Source of the DNA: a virus
Length of the DNA stretch: 64,000 nt
Reading direction: 5' to 3' (one strand)
IMG/VR virus record: IMGVR_UViG_3300050139_000095
Coordinates: 64,001 to 128,000 of that record
The notes beneath the pieces were generated by a model. The model had not been told where the DNA came from and did no database searches. It was given only the letters and a program-made list of their open reading frames with translations. The translations under genes were made by a program, and so were the position numbers. The number at the start of each line of letters is the position of its first letter. Position 1 is the first letter of the stretch. Of the stretch, positions 32,842 to 40,991 are shown in pieces.

Positions 32842-33066
32842 ATGGGCGGATTTGCTAAAGTGTCAGGTGACAAACTATATTGGTTCGGCAGGAATCTATC
32901 GGCGTACATTCTGACGATTGGGTTCTTCCCAATCTTCTTGGTGATGCTGACATTGGAAATGCTGTGGGAAGGTTTGCTGATCGTGATACGGTCGGACGGA
33001 TCTGAAGAGTTGAGCTACCCATGGGAAATTAGTTGGCCATTTTTCCGTGAGGATGATGGATGGTAA
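32842..33066 (+). CDS. Membrane protein
   Basis: 74 residues, hydrophobic core SAYILTIGFFPIFLVMLTLEML. GTGGGGG site overlaps the upstream stop. Confidence 0.5.
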   Translation: MGGFAKVSGDKLYWFGRNLSAYILTIGFFPIFLVMLTLEMLWEGLLIVIRSDGSEELSYPWEISWPFFREDDGW

Positions 33067-33227
33067 AGGACTTAGCGGCGGAGCGGCGGCGGATCGAGAA
33101 GATCATTAATAAGAGAAAGTCACGGTACGAGTTCGTGGCCAAGGTGAGGAGCGGCGCATCCGAGCGTGCGCAGCGCGGAGTGGTTACTCGAAAGCGCAAC
33201 GAAGACAACGGGGGAAACTATCTATGA
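33060..33227 (+). CDS. Small basic protein
   Basis: 55 residues, rich in Arg/Lys (AERRRIEKIINKRKSRYEF). Overlaps the stop of the previous gene and, by ATGA, the start of the next. Confidence 0.5.
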   Translation: MVKDLAAERRRIEKIINKRKSRYEFVAKVRSGASERAQRGVVTRKRNEDNGGNYL

Positions 33228-33457
33228 CAACGAAGGCTGGAGTGAGACAGGTGGTCAAGGCGCTGACGAGTGATCCCGAATACCGGGAAAGCTGGAAGGC
33301 CAACATTGCAATGTCGTTCTATGATGAGGTCCGGCGCGATCCGATCTTCAGTAACGATCAAGGTGCGGCGAGCGCCATGACACACGACAAGCTGCACACG
33401 ATTTCAAATAAGGCGGCGGATAACTTCCTGAACCTTCTTTGCCGGGACAACGAATGA
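33224..33457 (+). CDS. Hypothetical protein
   Basis: 77 residues, helical, ATGA-coupled, unknown. Confidence 0.5.
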   Translation: MTTKAGVRQVVKALTSDPEYRESWKANIAMSFYDEVRRDPIFSNDQGAASAMTHDKLHTISNKAADNFLNLLCRDNE

Positions 33458-33846
33458 GCCATGACCACAAAGAGTTGGTGAGGCAAGAAGTCACTGCGAT
33501 CCTGAACGAAGGCTACGAGGATCTTGGTAACGGAGTGTGGGCGCGGAAGATCAAGGACCAGCCTCTGAATGAATCCGAAAGAGCATTGGCGATTGCTTTG
33601 CTCCGGCAGGAAGGACGCAGTGGTAAAGGCATGATGATGCCCCGTATGGTTGGAGATCCGAAGGCCGACTTGATGGGACGGTACTTGATGGAGATTGGTT
33701 GGAGACCTGGCGATCCTCTTCCAAAACAATTGGTGAATGGGGATTACAAGATCATGGAGACGTTGAAAGTTATTTGTTTGGTTATGTTCGTGCTGTTTGT
33801 TTTCGCGCTGATCTACGGAGCCTTGGGCGGATCGAGACCGCATTGA
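33454..33846 (+). CDS. Hypothetical protein with C-terminal membrane anchor
   Basis: 130 residues. The last 25 form a hydrophobic segment (ICLVMFVLFVFALIYGAL). ATGA-coupled. Confidence 0.5.
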   Translation: MSHDHKELVRQEVTAILNEGYEDLGNGVWARKIKDQPLNESERALAIALLRQEGRSGKGMMMPRMVGDPKADLMGRYLMEIGWRPGDPLPKQLVNGDYKIMETLKVICLVMFVLFVFALIYGALGGSRPH

Positions 33847-34452
33847 ATGAGCGACTTCATCACGCTGTACACCGACGCTTCAGTTAAGAGAGCCATTCGC
33901 CGTGCGCAGGTCGCGTGGCGCGGTAAGTGTTCCTTCGGAATGATCGAGGGCGTTCAACTCTTGCGGTATAGCGATCATGTTGCGAAGGCCGAGATGAAAG
34001 CAATTCTCTGCGGGGTTCACGATGCGATTTGGCACTTCCCGCAGGTAACAGGATTCTTTATCAACTCTGACAATCTCCAGTGCGTGCAAACCTTTTGGAC
34101 ATTCAGGAATAAGCCGCCGCACAAAGATTTGAAACCGATCTACGATAAGATCCTTGAGATCGCGGATGGCCGATGGATCAGAGCCAAGCATGTGAAGGCG
34201 CACACTGGCGGCAAGGATGTTCGGTCGTGGATGAATCGCCGGGTGGATAAGTTAACGAGGAGCAAGGACCATGAGTACAGTCGAAGTGAAGTGGTTGCTG
34301 GAGAGTCTTCAGAGTTTGAAGTCCACACCACCGCAGAACAGCTTTACAACTCAAGCCGACATGGTGGTGTGCTCGGCCAAGAACAAACTGTTAACCAGGA
34401 TCATTCGATCAGTGAAGCGCCGGACGAAGAAATCCACAGCGAAGTGATTTGA
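33847..34452 (+). CDS. RNase H-like nuclease
   Basis: 201 residues. The carboxylate residues of the RNase H fold appear in order: YTDAS (residue 9), KAEMKAI (residue 47), NSDN (residue 75) and the end VKAHTGGKDVRSWMNRRVDKL (His and Asp). The family removes RNA from RNA-DNA hybrids such as primers. After residue 142 the tail is unrelated and overlaps a possible gene in another frame, so the functional part is probably residues 1-142. Confidence 0.75.
   Translation: MSDFITLYTDASVKRAIRRAQVAWRGKCSFGMIEGVQLLRYSDHVAKAEMKAILCGVHDAIWHFPQVTGFFINSDNLQCVQTFWTFRNKPPHKDLKPIYDKILEIADGRWIRAKHVKAHTGGKDVRSWMNRRVDKLTRSKDHEYSRSEVVAGESSEFEVHTTAEQLYNSSRHGGVLGQEQTVNQDHSISEAPDEEIHSEVI
34271..34447 (+). CDS. Overlapping small basic ORF
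   Basis: 58 residues, preceded by GAGGAG. Start MSTVEVKWLLESLQSL, end rich in Lys/Arg. It overlaps the non-domain tail of the RNase H-like gene; one of the two frames is likely the real coding one there. Confidence 0.35.
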   Translation: MSTVEVKWLLESLQSLKSTPPQNSFTTQADMVVCSAKNKLLTRIIRSVKRRTKKSTAK

Positions 34453-34481
34453 ATTTAAAAAAAACAAACAACGGGGGTAAT

Positions 34482-35267
34482 GTGAATCCACATAGCGAAA
34501 CAAGGCATGAAAAGAAATCGGGCTTCATGATAACAGAGGCACAGGCTTCATTTAGTGAAGTCAAAGACCTTACCAGCAACACTAACGGATACCAATGGAG
34601 AGCCATAGATTTTATGGTGTCATTGATTGATGATGGTGAAACTATCTCTCAAGATGAAACTGGTTTTTGGGTAGAGGTTGTAGTTGATAACTTGAAAGAT
34701 TTTATTTCACATACAGCTAAAGGCGCTACTCACACGCTGTCCAATGTTAAGCAGAGGAAATTTATTTCCAGAATTGAACGTATAGAAGGCTCAAATCCTT
34801 TGGCTTATGCGGTGAGGATTGAAAGAAATATTTATGCATCTGCGAAGAAATATCCAGGCACTGCTAAGTCTAAGTTCAGAGAAGTAATTGAAAAGCCATT
34901 GGATGATCAGGGCACCGATCAGATTGTTGAGTTTTATCATAAGGACATTTCATATCCGAATATCGCCAAGAGATTGAATGCCCAAGGCTATAGAAGTGCT
35001 CGCGGTATCAGATTCGATAAGAAGATTATTAGCCAGATCCTTTTGTCGAAAGGCTTACGAAGTGCTCGTGGAAGAAATGGTAAGGACAGAATTATTACTT
35101 TACCGCCGCCATCAAAGGCCGCTGTCGTGGAAGTAAAACAAGTCGAATCACCAAAGATTGTTGTCCAAGACTCAGGTGCTGGTTTTTTTAGAATGCTATT
35201 GAACGATCTAACTCCAGAGCAAAAAATGACTTTGGCGCGTGAGCAAATTGCCAAAGGCGGCCAGTAA
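34482..35267 (+). CDS. HTH protein, recombinase-like DNA-binding region
   Basis: 261 residues from GTG at 34482, chosen by ACGGGGGTAAT. Residues 145-200 (IVEFYHKDISYPNIAKRLNAQGYRSARG in pattern) look like the HTH of large serine recombinases. No catalytic Ser motif is visible, so it is not a full integrase. Codon use is A/T-rich compared with its neighbours, suggesting recent acquisition. Confidence 0.55.
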   Translation: MNPHSETRHEKKSGFMITEAQASFSEVKDLTSNTNGYQWRAIDFMVSLIDDGETISQDETGFWVEVVVDNLKDFISHTAKGATHTLSNVKQRKFISRIERIEGSNPLAYAVRIERNIYASAKKYPGTAKSKFREVIEKPLDDQGTDQIVEFYHKDISYPNIAKRLNAQGYRSARGIRFDKKIISQILLSKGLRSARGRNGKDRIITLPPPSKAAVVEVKQVESPKIVVQDSGAGFFRMLLNDLTPEQKMTLAREQIAKGGQ

Positions 35268-35317
35268 GTTACAGTCACAGTCACATACTAGATCAATTCA
35301 ACGAAAGGTTAGGCGCA

Positions 35318-35557
35318 ATGGAAGATGGGCATGATCAACTGCGGGGAGTGCGTGCGGATCTCTGGGGTAAGAGTGAGCAAGGCAAGAAGGATCTCGCGGA
35401 AGTGGCGCGGCGGAACGATCCGGTTGAGCGGCTGAAGACAATGGTGATCGTGAAGATGCACATGCTTCGCGGCTGTTGTAACACGGCCAGCATCAAGAAG
35501 AATCAGATCGAAAAGTCCATTCAAGATTTCATCGTTGAAGTTGAGAAGTTCAAATGA
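35318..35557 (+). CDS. Hypothetical protein
   Basis: 79 residues, helical and charged. No motif recognised. Confidence 0.5.
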   Translation: MEDGHDQLRGVRADLWGKSEQGKKDLAEVARRNDPVERLKTMVIVKMHMLRGCCNTASIKKNQIEKSIQDFIVEVEKFK

Positions 35558-35757
35558 AGTGTGTGTCTTGTCCGAATGAAGTGCTGTCGCCAAATCGCAC
35601 CGGGCAATGTAAAGAGTGTCGAACGGTTGCGTGCTCGCATAAGGGATGCAGTAAGCGCATCCAGCGTAAGATCCACACTGATGGCTACTGCCGGGAGCAC
35701 GCCCACATGAGAGCCAGCCGAAGGCGCGAAAGAGATTTGGGCTTGGCCCATGAGTAA
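35554..35757 (+). CDS. Small zinc-finger protein
   Basis: 67 residues with CVSC, CKEC, CSHKGC and CREHAH, enough ligands for two zinc sites. Basic tail. ATGA-coupled. Confidence 0.6.
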   Translation: MKCVSCPNEVLSPNRTGQCKECRTVACSHKGCSKRIQRKIHTDGYCREHAHMRASRRRERDLGLAHE

Positions 35758-35762
35758 ACCAA

Positions 35763-35843
35763 ATGCCGTTTGAAGAGCCGGAGATCGACGAGACTGACGA
35801 CGAATACGATTCAGATCCGGTCAGGTCAGGCGAAGAATTCTAG
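35763..35843 (+). CDS. Very small acidic peptide
   Basis: 26 residues, mostly Asp/Glu. No strong ribosome site, so only a possibility. Confidence 0.25.
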   Translation: MPFEEPEIDETDDEYDSDPVRSGEEF

Positions 35844-35885
35844 ACTGGCCCTTCCTTTTCAGAGCACTTGTGTCATCATTGGGAA

Positions 35886-36380
35886 ATGAAATCGCTTTAC
35901 TACATCGACATGATTTGGACTCCGCTGGTGGCGATCACGCTGATCGAGTTCCACCTGCGCACGTTCGGGTTCACTCCTACGCTGGCGTTTACATTCGCTG
36001 GCGGCGTGTTGCTGTGGACCTTCATGGAATATGTTATCCACAGAGTTCTCCACATCACGAGACATCCTGGGCACTTCAGGCACCATGCCTATCCCGTGGA
36101 ACAGAACGGGCCGGGAGCATTGCAAACGATCATCGTGATGGCGCTCATGTACGGAATTTTCCAATTGATTGGAGGATTCATATTCGCGTCAGGCTTCGAG
36201 GCGGGGCTGTTGAGCGGTCTCGCGGTCTATCTTTTCGTGCATCATGGCATCCACCTGACCACCATCTTCCCGAATAGTAAGCTGCGGATTATGCATGAGA
36301 ATCATCATGCAGGTATCGGCGAGGAAGTCTTCGGAGTCACGACCACCCTTTGGGATCGGTTGTTCAATATCTTTAAGTAG
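35886..36380 (+). CDS. Fatty-acid hydroxylase-like membrane protein
   Basis: 164 residues. Di-iron His motifs of the sterol desaturase/fatty acid hydroxylase family are present in order: EYVIHRVLH, HPGHFRHH, HHGIHL and HENHH. Hydrophobic passes lie around residues 10-50 and 80-115. The family oxidises membrane lipids at the inner membrane. Such a gene is unusual for a phage and may alter host membrane lipids (inference). Palindrome copy 7 lies inside, encoding FQLIGG. Confidence 0.75.
   Translation: MKSLYYIDMIWTPLVAITLIEFHLRTFGFTPTLAFTFAGGVLLWTFMEYVIHRVLHITRHPGHFRHHAYPVEQNGPGALQTIIVMALMYGIFQLIGGFIFASGFEAGLLSGLAVYLFVHHGIHLTTIFPNSKLRIMHENHHAGIGEEVFGVTTTLWDRLFNIFK
36160..36173. repeat. Palindrome TCCAATTGATTGGA, copy 7
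   Basis: Exact copy inside the hydroxylase-like gene. Confidence 0.85.
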
Positions 36381-36393
36381 TGTTCAATGGGCG

Positions 36394-36462
36394 ATGTCCA
36401 TTGCAATTGAACTCGTGATGATCGCCATCTTCGTTGGCGTAATGCTTTACTTTGTCGGGTGA
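36394..36462 (+). CDS. Tiny membrane peptide
   Basis: 22 residues (MSIAIELVMIAIFVGVMLYF start), a single hydrophobic helix, in the gap between two genes. Plausible but weakly supported. Confidence 0.3.
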   Translation: MSIAIELVMIAIFVGVMLYFVG

Positions 36463-36465
36463 TGA

Positions 36466-36684
36466 ATGACTCCATGGTACGCGGAAATGGGAATGCTTTG
36501 TATGTTGTTCCACATGTTGGAATCGCAGATGAAGCCAATAGATCCTGACTGGTCGAAGATGCCAAATCCATTCTCCCAGCAATTCCAAATCGCTATGATG
36601 GTCGGCATAGCAATGCATTTGTTCTTGTGGCCAGTGGTTCTGTTTGCAAGACTATTTCTTTTGATCACGAAGGGTAAGTCATGA
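36466..36684 (+). CDS. Membrane protein
   Basis: 72 residues; C-terminal hydrophobic segment (IAMHLFLWPVVLFARLFLLI). Met-rich N-terminus. Unknown. Confidence 0.5.
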   Translation: MTPWYAEMGMLCMLFHMLESQMKPIDPDWSKMPNPFSQQFQIAMMVGIAMHLFLWPVVLFARLFLLITKGKS

Positions 36685-36866
36685 AGACCGACGCAAGAAC
36701 GCTATGTACAAACGAGGAGTGCGCGAAACGCTTTGACTGTTTCCGCTATCTTCAATATGCCAGTAAAGCGAATCAGTCACTTGGCGTTCAGAAGTTCAAG
36801 CCGAATAAGCAAGGCGACTGTTGGGTATTCCTAAGAAAGAAAGATGATGAGCCAGCTAAAGGATAA
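36681..36866 (+). CDS. Small Cys protein
   Basis: 61 residues, CTNEEC, DCF and DCW cysteines; perhaps a metal site. ATGA-coupled. Confidence 0.5.
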   Translation: MKTDARTLCTNEECAKRFDCFRYLQYASKANQSLGVQKFKPNKQGDCWVFLRKKDDEPAKG

Positions 36867-37176
36867 GGGCCACAACGCTCCGCCACCGCCACCGATTAAG
36901 AAGAAGAAATTCTCTGAGACCATGATCATTGATCTGGATAATCTTCCGGATTGGATGCGCAGGAACTTGGCCGGGCAATTGGAACTCGTGCCGGAGAGAA
37001 TTAATAATCAGGTGGATCTTGATGCTGCGATTGCGGCGGTTGACTTGATGGGTGGCGAACCGATTGATGCCGAGAGAAAGAAAGTTCTGTATCACATCGT
37101 TGCCAAGTCTAAATTGGTTCAGGCATATTTGCTGGCTGTGAAAGTTGACATGATGAAGAAGGGCGCAAAGAAATGA
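36844..37176 (+). CDS. Hypothetical protein
   Basis: 110 residues. Pro run then Lys run (PPPPPIKKKK) near the start; helical C-terminus. Overlaps the previous gene by 23 bases. Confidence 0.5.
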   Translation: MMSQLKDKGHNAPPPPPIKKKKFSETMIIDLDNLPDWMRRNLAGQLELVPERINNQVDLDAAIAAVDLMGGEPIDAERKKVLYHIVAKSKLVQAYLLAVKVDMMKKGAKK

Positions 37177-37493
37177 GCATGGGCGAAAAGCTAGGAACGC
37201 ATTGGACTTTAAGGCTGATGCATTTATTCGATTTGTTATTCGGCTACCGCAGAGTGGTCATGCTCCACAGCGTTGCCATAGGCGGGATGGTCCATGTGTG
37301 TTTGTGGGATAGAGGTTCAAAGAATGTCATGTCCTCAATAGTGATGAAGCCAAAGGACGCGAAGGATTTTTTGAACGGGTTGGAATTAAACATTGATCGA
37401 GCGGAGATTTTCCACGGTGGGAACGGCAAGTCGGCGGCGACACAACAGGAAGACACGACGGCAACGCCGGGCGGTGATGAACTTCGGCAGTAA
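37173..37493 (+). CDS. Hypothetical protein
   Basis: 106 residues, ATGA-coupled; beta-rich centre, polar tail. Unknown. Confidence 0.5.
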   Translation: MSMGEKLGTHWTLRLMHLFDLLFGYRRVVMLHSVAIGGMVHVCLWDRGSKNVMSSIVMKPKDAKDFLNGLELNIDRAEIFHGGNGKSAATQQEDTTATPGGDELRQ

Positions 37494-37626
37494 GGCCAAG
37501 CCGCGCCATCGTTCGGTAGCCGGGCGCACTGGAACGGCGCACAGCAAAACAACTCCAAAGAAATCTAACAGTGGGTATACATCCACGAAGACCTGGAAAG
37601 AAACTTTGCGAAGCCTATTTTGTTGA
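37477..37626 (+). CDS. Small basic protein
   Basis: 49 residues, rich in Lys/Arg/Ser/Thr. GGGCGGTG precedes the ATG, which overlaps the previous gene's end. Confidence 0.45.
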   Translation: MNFGSKAKPRHRSVAGRTGTAHSKTTPKKSNSGYTSTKTWKETLRSLFC

Positions 37627-37675
37627 CTAGCGATTTTGTATTGTGTCTGATCTGGATTCGTTACGGGGGAAGTTT

Positions 37676-38404
37676 GTGGAAGGTTACATTCATACGAACT
37701 CTGGCATCCATGCGTACCCGCTGGACCTGAAGCCGGAGCAAGTAAATATCAATGACATTGCTCACGCGCTGGGACACCAGTGCAGATTCTCCGGCCACTG
37801 CGATTGGTTCTACTCGGTTGGCCAACACTCCTACTATGTTTCAGTGATCATCGAACAGCTTGGCGGGACGCCGATGGATCGTCTGTGCGGATTGTTGCAC
37901 GATGCAACAGAGGCGTACCTTGTCGATCTCCCGAGTCCAATCAAGTGGCAGCTTCCCGAATACAAGATCGCGGAAGACAAAGCGATGGAAGCCATTTGCA
38001 CGCACTTCAATTTACCAAAGAATCCGTTCGGCGAAGGCTTCACTGGCGAGCGAACGATGGCGGCCCAGAATACTTGGGCACTTGTGAAACAGGCTGACCT
38101 TATTGCGCTGGCGACTGAAGCGCGTGACCTGATGAAAAATCCTCCATGGGGAAAGAACCTTGGCCGTGGCATTGAGCCGATGGACTGGAAGATTGATCGC
38201 TGGAAGATCCATGACTCAGCTTCCGTGTTCCGTGCGCAATACTTTGCGCTGGTTGAAGAGATCACCGGGAACTCTGGCCGGATTTGGATTGATCGGATCA
38301 AGAAGGTTGGCAAGAGATTCGATCCGCGCCAGCCGCGAGCACAGATGACGAAGCTTCAAGATAGTTTAATGCCGAGCCTTCATGCGGCGGCGAAGGGACT
38401 CTAA
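37676..38404 (+). CDS. HD-domain phosphohydrolase, YfbR-like
   Basis: 242 residues. YSVGQHS supplies the first metal His and LLHDATEAYLVDLPSPIK the HD pair plus the YfbR-type 5'-nucleotidase signature; the preceding NINDIAHALGHQCRFSGHC is typical. The family dephosphorylates nucleotides. CGGGGGAAG selects GTG at 37676; an extension to GTG at 37643 has no site. Confidence 0.8.
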   Translation: MEGYIHTNSGIHAYPLDLKPEQVNINDIAHALGHQCRFSGHCDWFYSVGQHSYYVSVIIEQLGGTPMDRLCGLLHDATEAYLVDLPSPIKWQLPEYKIAEDKAMEAICTHFNLPKNPFGEGFTGERTMAAQNTWALVKQADLIALATEARDLMKNPPWGKNLGRGIEPMDWKIDRWKIHDSASVFRAQYFALVEEITGNSGRIWIDRIKKVGKRFDPRQPRAQMTKLQDSLMPSLHAAAKGL

Positions 38405-38628
38405 TGGAAGACTGGTTGCAATTATTCGAGTACGCGCATCTGAAGCCGGAACTCCAAGCGGCAAGCGCACCGTTCTGCGAACTCGCACGGCATGTGATCA
38501 AGGATTGGCCGGACAATCAGGAAACACAAACGGCATTGAGAAAGTTATTGGAAGCAAAGGATGCGGCGGTTCGCGGGAAGTTCTTCAAGAAGAGAACGCA
38601 GATCGTTAATAATCCGGATGTTGATTAA
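38404..38628 (+). CDS. Conserved phage protein
   Basis: 74 residues. FEYAHLKPELQAASAPFCELA and RKLLEAKDAAVRGKF match a very common small phage protein of unknown function. Shares one base with the HD gene. Confidence 0.65.
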   Translation: MEDWLQLFEYAHLKPELQAASAPFCELARHVIKDWPDNQETQTALRKLLEAKDAAVRGKFFKKRTQIVNNPDVD

Positions 38629-38744
38629 TTTTATGGGGAAGTCCTAGGCAACAGCGTGGAGATGCATTGAAGCGCCAGGTGCAAGATGAGTCTTAAAGGT
38701 GGCGATTGTCCGACTCTAGAACTTGTATCGCGTTGTGGATGGAG

Positions 38745-38773
38745 ACCTTGCAAGGTTGTGGTATCGTAACCAC
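38745..38773 (+). other. Palindrome and hairpin in gene-free leader
   Basis: ACCTTGCAAGGT (perfect 12-bp palindrome, 38745-38756) is followed by GTGGT-ATCGTA-ACCAC (38758-38773) and a pyrimidine-rich stretch. They lie in the 175-base gap 38629-38803, which holds no gene; a terminator or operator is likely. Confidence 0.4.
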
Positions 38774-38803
38774 CTTCTTCTTCACTTAAAGGGGAGAATG
38801 AAA

Positions 38804-39103
38804 ATGAAAGTAATAAAGGACGGCGTTGTGCGGAGACCGAATCACATTCCTAAAGATGAACTGAAGCGCGAGAACATCCCATCAATCCTTGAGCGCGTGA
38901 GCCGGATTCATGAAGCTGCCACTCGCCTTGAGTCTACGATTGATGGAATGCACCGCTCGATGCACGGAGCCGGTTCGACGGCGAGTGATGAAGAGAAGTC
39001 ACATGTGATCACACTCGAAGACACGTCGAACGATGTGCTCCAGGTTCTGGCGCGAGTTGAACAGAAGTTGAATACCTTTCGTGAAAAAATTTACGGATCT
39101 TAA
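38804..39103 (+). CDS. Hypothetical protein
   Basis: 99 residues. AAAGGGGAG seven bases upstream selects this ATG over the one at 38798. Helical (SRIHEAATRLESTIDGM). Unknown. Confidence 0.55.
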   Translation: MKVIKDGVVRRPNHIPKDELKRENIPSILERVSRIHEAATRLESTIDGMHRSMHGAGSTASDEEKSHVITLEDTSNDVLQVLARVEQKLNTFREKIYGS

Positions 39104-39115
39104 CAAGGAGAATTT

Positions 39116-39376
39116 ATGCCGTGGCTTAATGCTTTATTGGTAGTGGTAGCTTATTGCGGATCGATTGGTCTGAAGGACAATGTGACCAAGATCGACGCTT
39201 GCCGTGTGGAGCGCAGCGAATGCATTCGTCGCGGGGCAGAGCGCAAGGTCTTGAACAATGACATCGTGAACTTGGTGAACGCTTGCTTGGCCAAGCCGGA
39301 TCAATTCACTGGTCCTTTGCCGCCGCCCGAAGCACCGGCCAAGGTTGAAAAGAAAAAGGCTGAGAAGAAGAAATGA
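39116..39376 (+). CDS. Membrane or secreted protein
   Basis: 86 residues. Short hydrophobic N-terminus (LNALLVVVAYCGSIGL), Lys/Pro-rich end (PPPEAPAKVEKKKAEKKK). CAAGGAG site. Envelope location likely. Confidence 0.5.
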   Translation: MPWLNALLVVVAYCGSIGLKDNVTKIDACRVERSECIRRGAERKVLNNDIVNLVNACLAKPDQFTGPLPPPEAPAKVEKKKAEKKK

Positions 39377-39816
39377 TAACGACGATCTTCCACTGCGATG
39401 TTTGCAAAGCTGAAGACACGCGATTGCACAGCGGCACGCCTCACGGGTGGGAGATCGTAAGAGTTGTCACCAGGAATGACGGCAGCTTTGACAAGGGTGG
39501 GAGTTACCGAACCTTTGTTGTTTGCGAAGAGTGCTGGAAGACCGGCAAGAATTTGTTCCCCACATTCTGGCGGAAGATCAAAGCCTTCTTCTTCGGCGCT
39601 CCGAGCGACCTTGAAGACATGAAAGCCAAGTACCACAAACATTCAAATGCCATGCGACTGACGATGGAATTGATTGCCGACTTCAAGCTGGCATACGAAG
39701 ATGACACCGACGATTTAGATATTCGACAATCCTACGAAGCGTTAGTTAACCAAGGGATCAAGATCGAGAACGAGTTAAAGCGACTCGACGATGAGGAGAG
39801 AGGCTATGCAGTTTGA
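39373..39816 (+). CDS. Zinc-ribbon protein
   Basis: 147 residues. CDVC near residue 8 and CEEC near residue 51 form a zinc site; the rest is helical. ATGA-coupled. Confidence 0.55.
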   Translation: MITTIFHCDVCKAEDTRLHSGTPHGWEIVRVVTRNDGSFDKGGSYRTFVVCEECWKTGKNLFPTFWRKIKAFFFGAPSDLEDMKAKYHKHSNAMRLTMELIADFKLAYEDDTDDLDIRQSYEALVNQGIKIENELKRLDDEERGYAV

Positions 39817-40360
39817 AGAAAATGATATTGCGGTTTGTGTCCAGCCACTTGAGAACCTGCCGGAGTATCTGACCAAGGGAAAGAAATATCCCGTGCGCAA
39901 GGTCTTGTCTGACGAGGGCCGGATTGAAGTGATTGATGATCGCGGGATCGTTCAGCACTTTAAGGCCAGCCGGTTCCGTCCATTGGCCGATGACGGTCGC
40001 ACTTACATTGATGAGCCAAACAGATCGGTCGGCGAAGAGATCGTTGAGGACGTGGCCGTGGCCGCAGGTGCCGCGCTCTTGATGCACGAGATTGATGAAA
40101 GCAAAAACTCTGACGACGATGATCGGTCGGACTCGGATGTGAACGTCCGAGATCCAGAGGAAAAATGGGAAGGCGGCGGCGGTGGATTCAGTGGTGCAGG
40201 GGCAACGGGTAGTTGGGAATCGGATACTAAAGATTCGCCAGGGCAAGACAGTGACTCTGAACCTGAAGAGAGTTCGGACTCCAGCGATGACTCAAGCGAC
40301 GATTCAAGTGATGATTCGAGCGACGACTCCGGATCGGATGACAGCGGAAGCGATGAATAA
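39806..40360 (+). CDS. Protein with Ser/Asp-rich tail
   Basis: 184 residues. The first 75 form a small beta domain. The last 40 are almost only Ser, Asp and Glu. GAGGAGAGAGGCT precedes the ATG. The tail is a low-complexity region of unknown role. Confidence 0.5.
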   Translation: MQFEENDIAVCVQPLENLPEYLTKGKKYPVRKVLSDEGRIEVIDDRGIVQHFKASRFRPLADDGRTYIDEPNRSVGEEIVEDVAVAAGAALLMHEIDESKNSDDDDRSDSDVNVRDPEEKWEGGGGGFSGAGATGSWESDTKDSPGQDSDSEPEESSDSSDDSSDDSSDDSSDDSGSDDSGSDE

Positions 40361-40508
40361 AAAAGAACTCAAGGTTGAAGTTGGAGCACTCAAGGATCTC
40401 AAGATCGCCGACGATCTATTGGGCGAGATCCAAAAGGTCGAAGACCTCAAACAGTTGAGGAAGATCCAGGTTAAAATTCAGAGATACCTACTAGGAAAAA
40501 AGAAATGA
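40353..40508 (+). CDS. Small helical protein
   Basis: 51 residues, Lys/Leu-rich amphipathic helices. Overlaps the previous gene's end and the next gene's start. Unknown. Confidence 0.4.
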   Translation: MNKKELKVEVGALKDLKIADDLLGEIQKVEDLKQLRKIQVKIQRYLLGKKK

Positions 40509-40705
40509 AGATCAACAAGGCAAGCATCGTTGAAGAGATTTACAGCAAGCCAGCTTACAATCCAAAGCTGCAAAATGGTTTGAAGTTTACCGAAGACCAA
40601 GTTAAAGCCTTCGGTCTTGAATTGAAAAAGGATGTTGCTATCAAAGCAAAACCACAACCAAAGGAACAAGTTAATGTCGAGACTAAAAGCGAAGTACAAG
40701 ATTGA
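40505..40705 (+). CDS. Hypothetical protein
   Basis: 66 residues, Lys-rich, ATGA-coupled. Confidence 0.45.
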   Translation: MKINKASIVEEIYSKPAYNPKLQNGLKFTEDQVKAFGLELKKDVAIKAKPQPKEQVNVETKSEVQD

Positions 40706-40991
40706 TTCTGTTGTCGAATTGAATGCGGTCGAAGCGACTGACATCAAGGCGGGATTCGGGCGCGTGAACTCGATCACTCAGAATAGAGATGGATTCACTT
40801 ACGCGGTTGAAGGTTACGCTTCGCCGATCAAGGAAGCTTGGATCGTGTCGGCGTTCAACAAGTCACGCGCACGCGGAACCAAGCCCAAGCCGCGCATCAT
40901 TGCTCGCAAGACGACAGTGACTGCGGCACCGGCAGCGCAAAAGACAGCCACGACTCGCGCTCCTGAAGTTCGCGCAGAGGCGGCAGAGTAA
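40674..40991 (+). CDS. Hypothetical basic protein
   Basis: 105 residues with an SH3-like start (VVELNAVEATDIKAGFGRV) and an Ala/Arg/Thr-rich tail. AAGGAAC site. Confidence 0.45.
   Translation: MSRLKAKYKIDSVVELNAVEATDIKAGFGRVNSITQNRDGFTYAVEGYASPIKEAWIVSAFNKSRARGTKPKPRIIARKTTVTAAPAAQKTATTRAPEVRAEAAE

Noticed and set aside
38404-38628. Small conserved phage protein as an Acb2-type sponge
   Set aside because: Size fits, but the sequence signature differs from Acb2 proteins I can recall.
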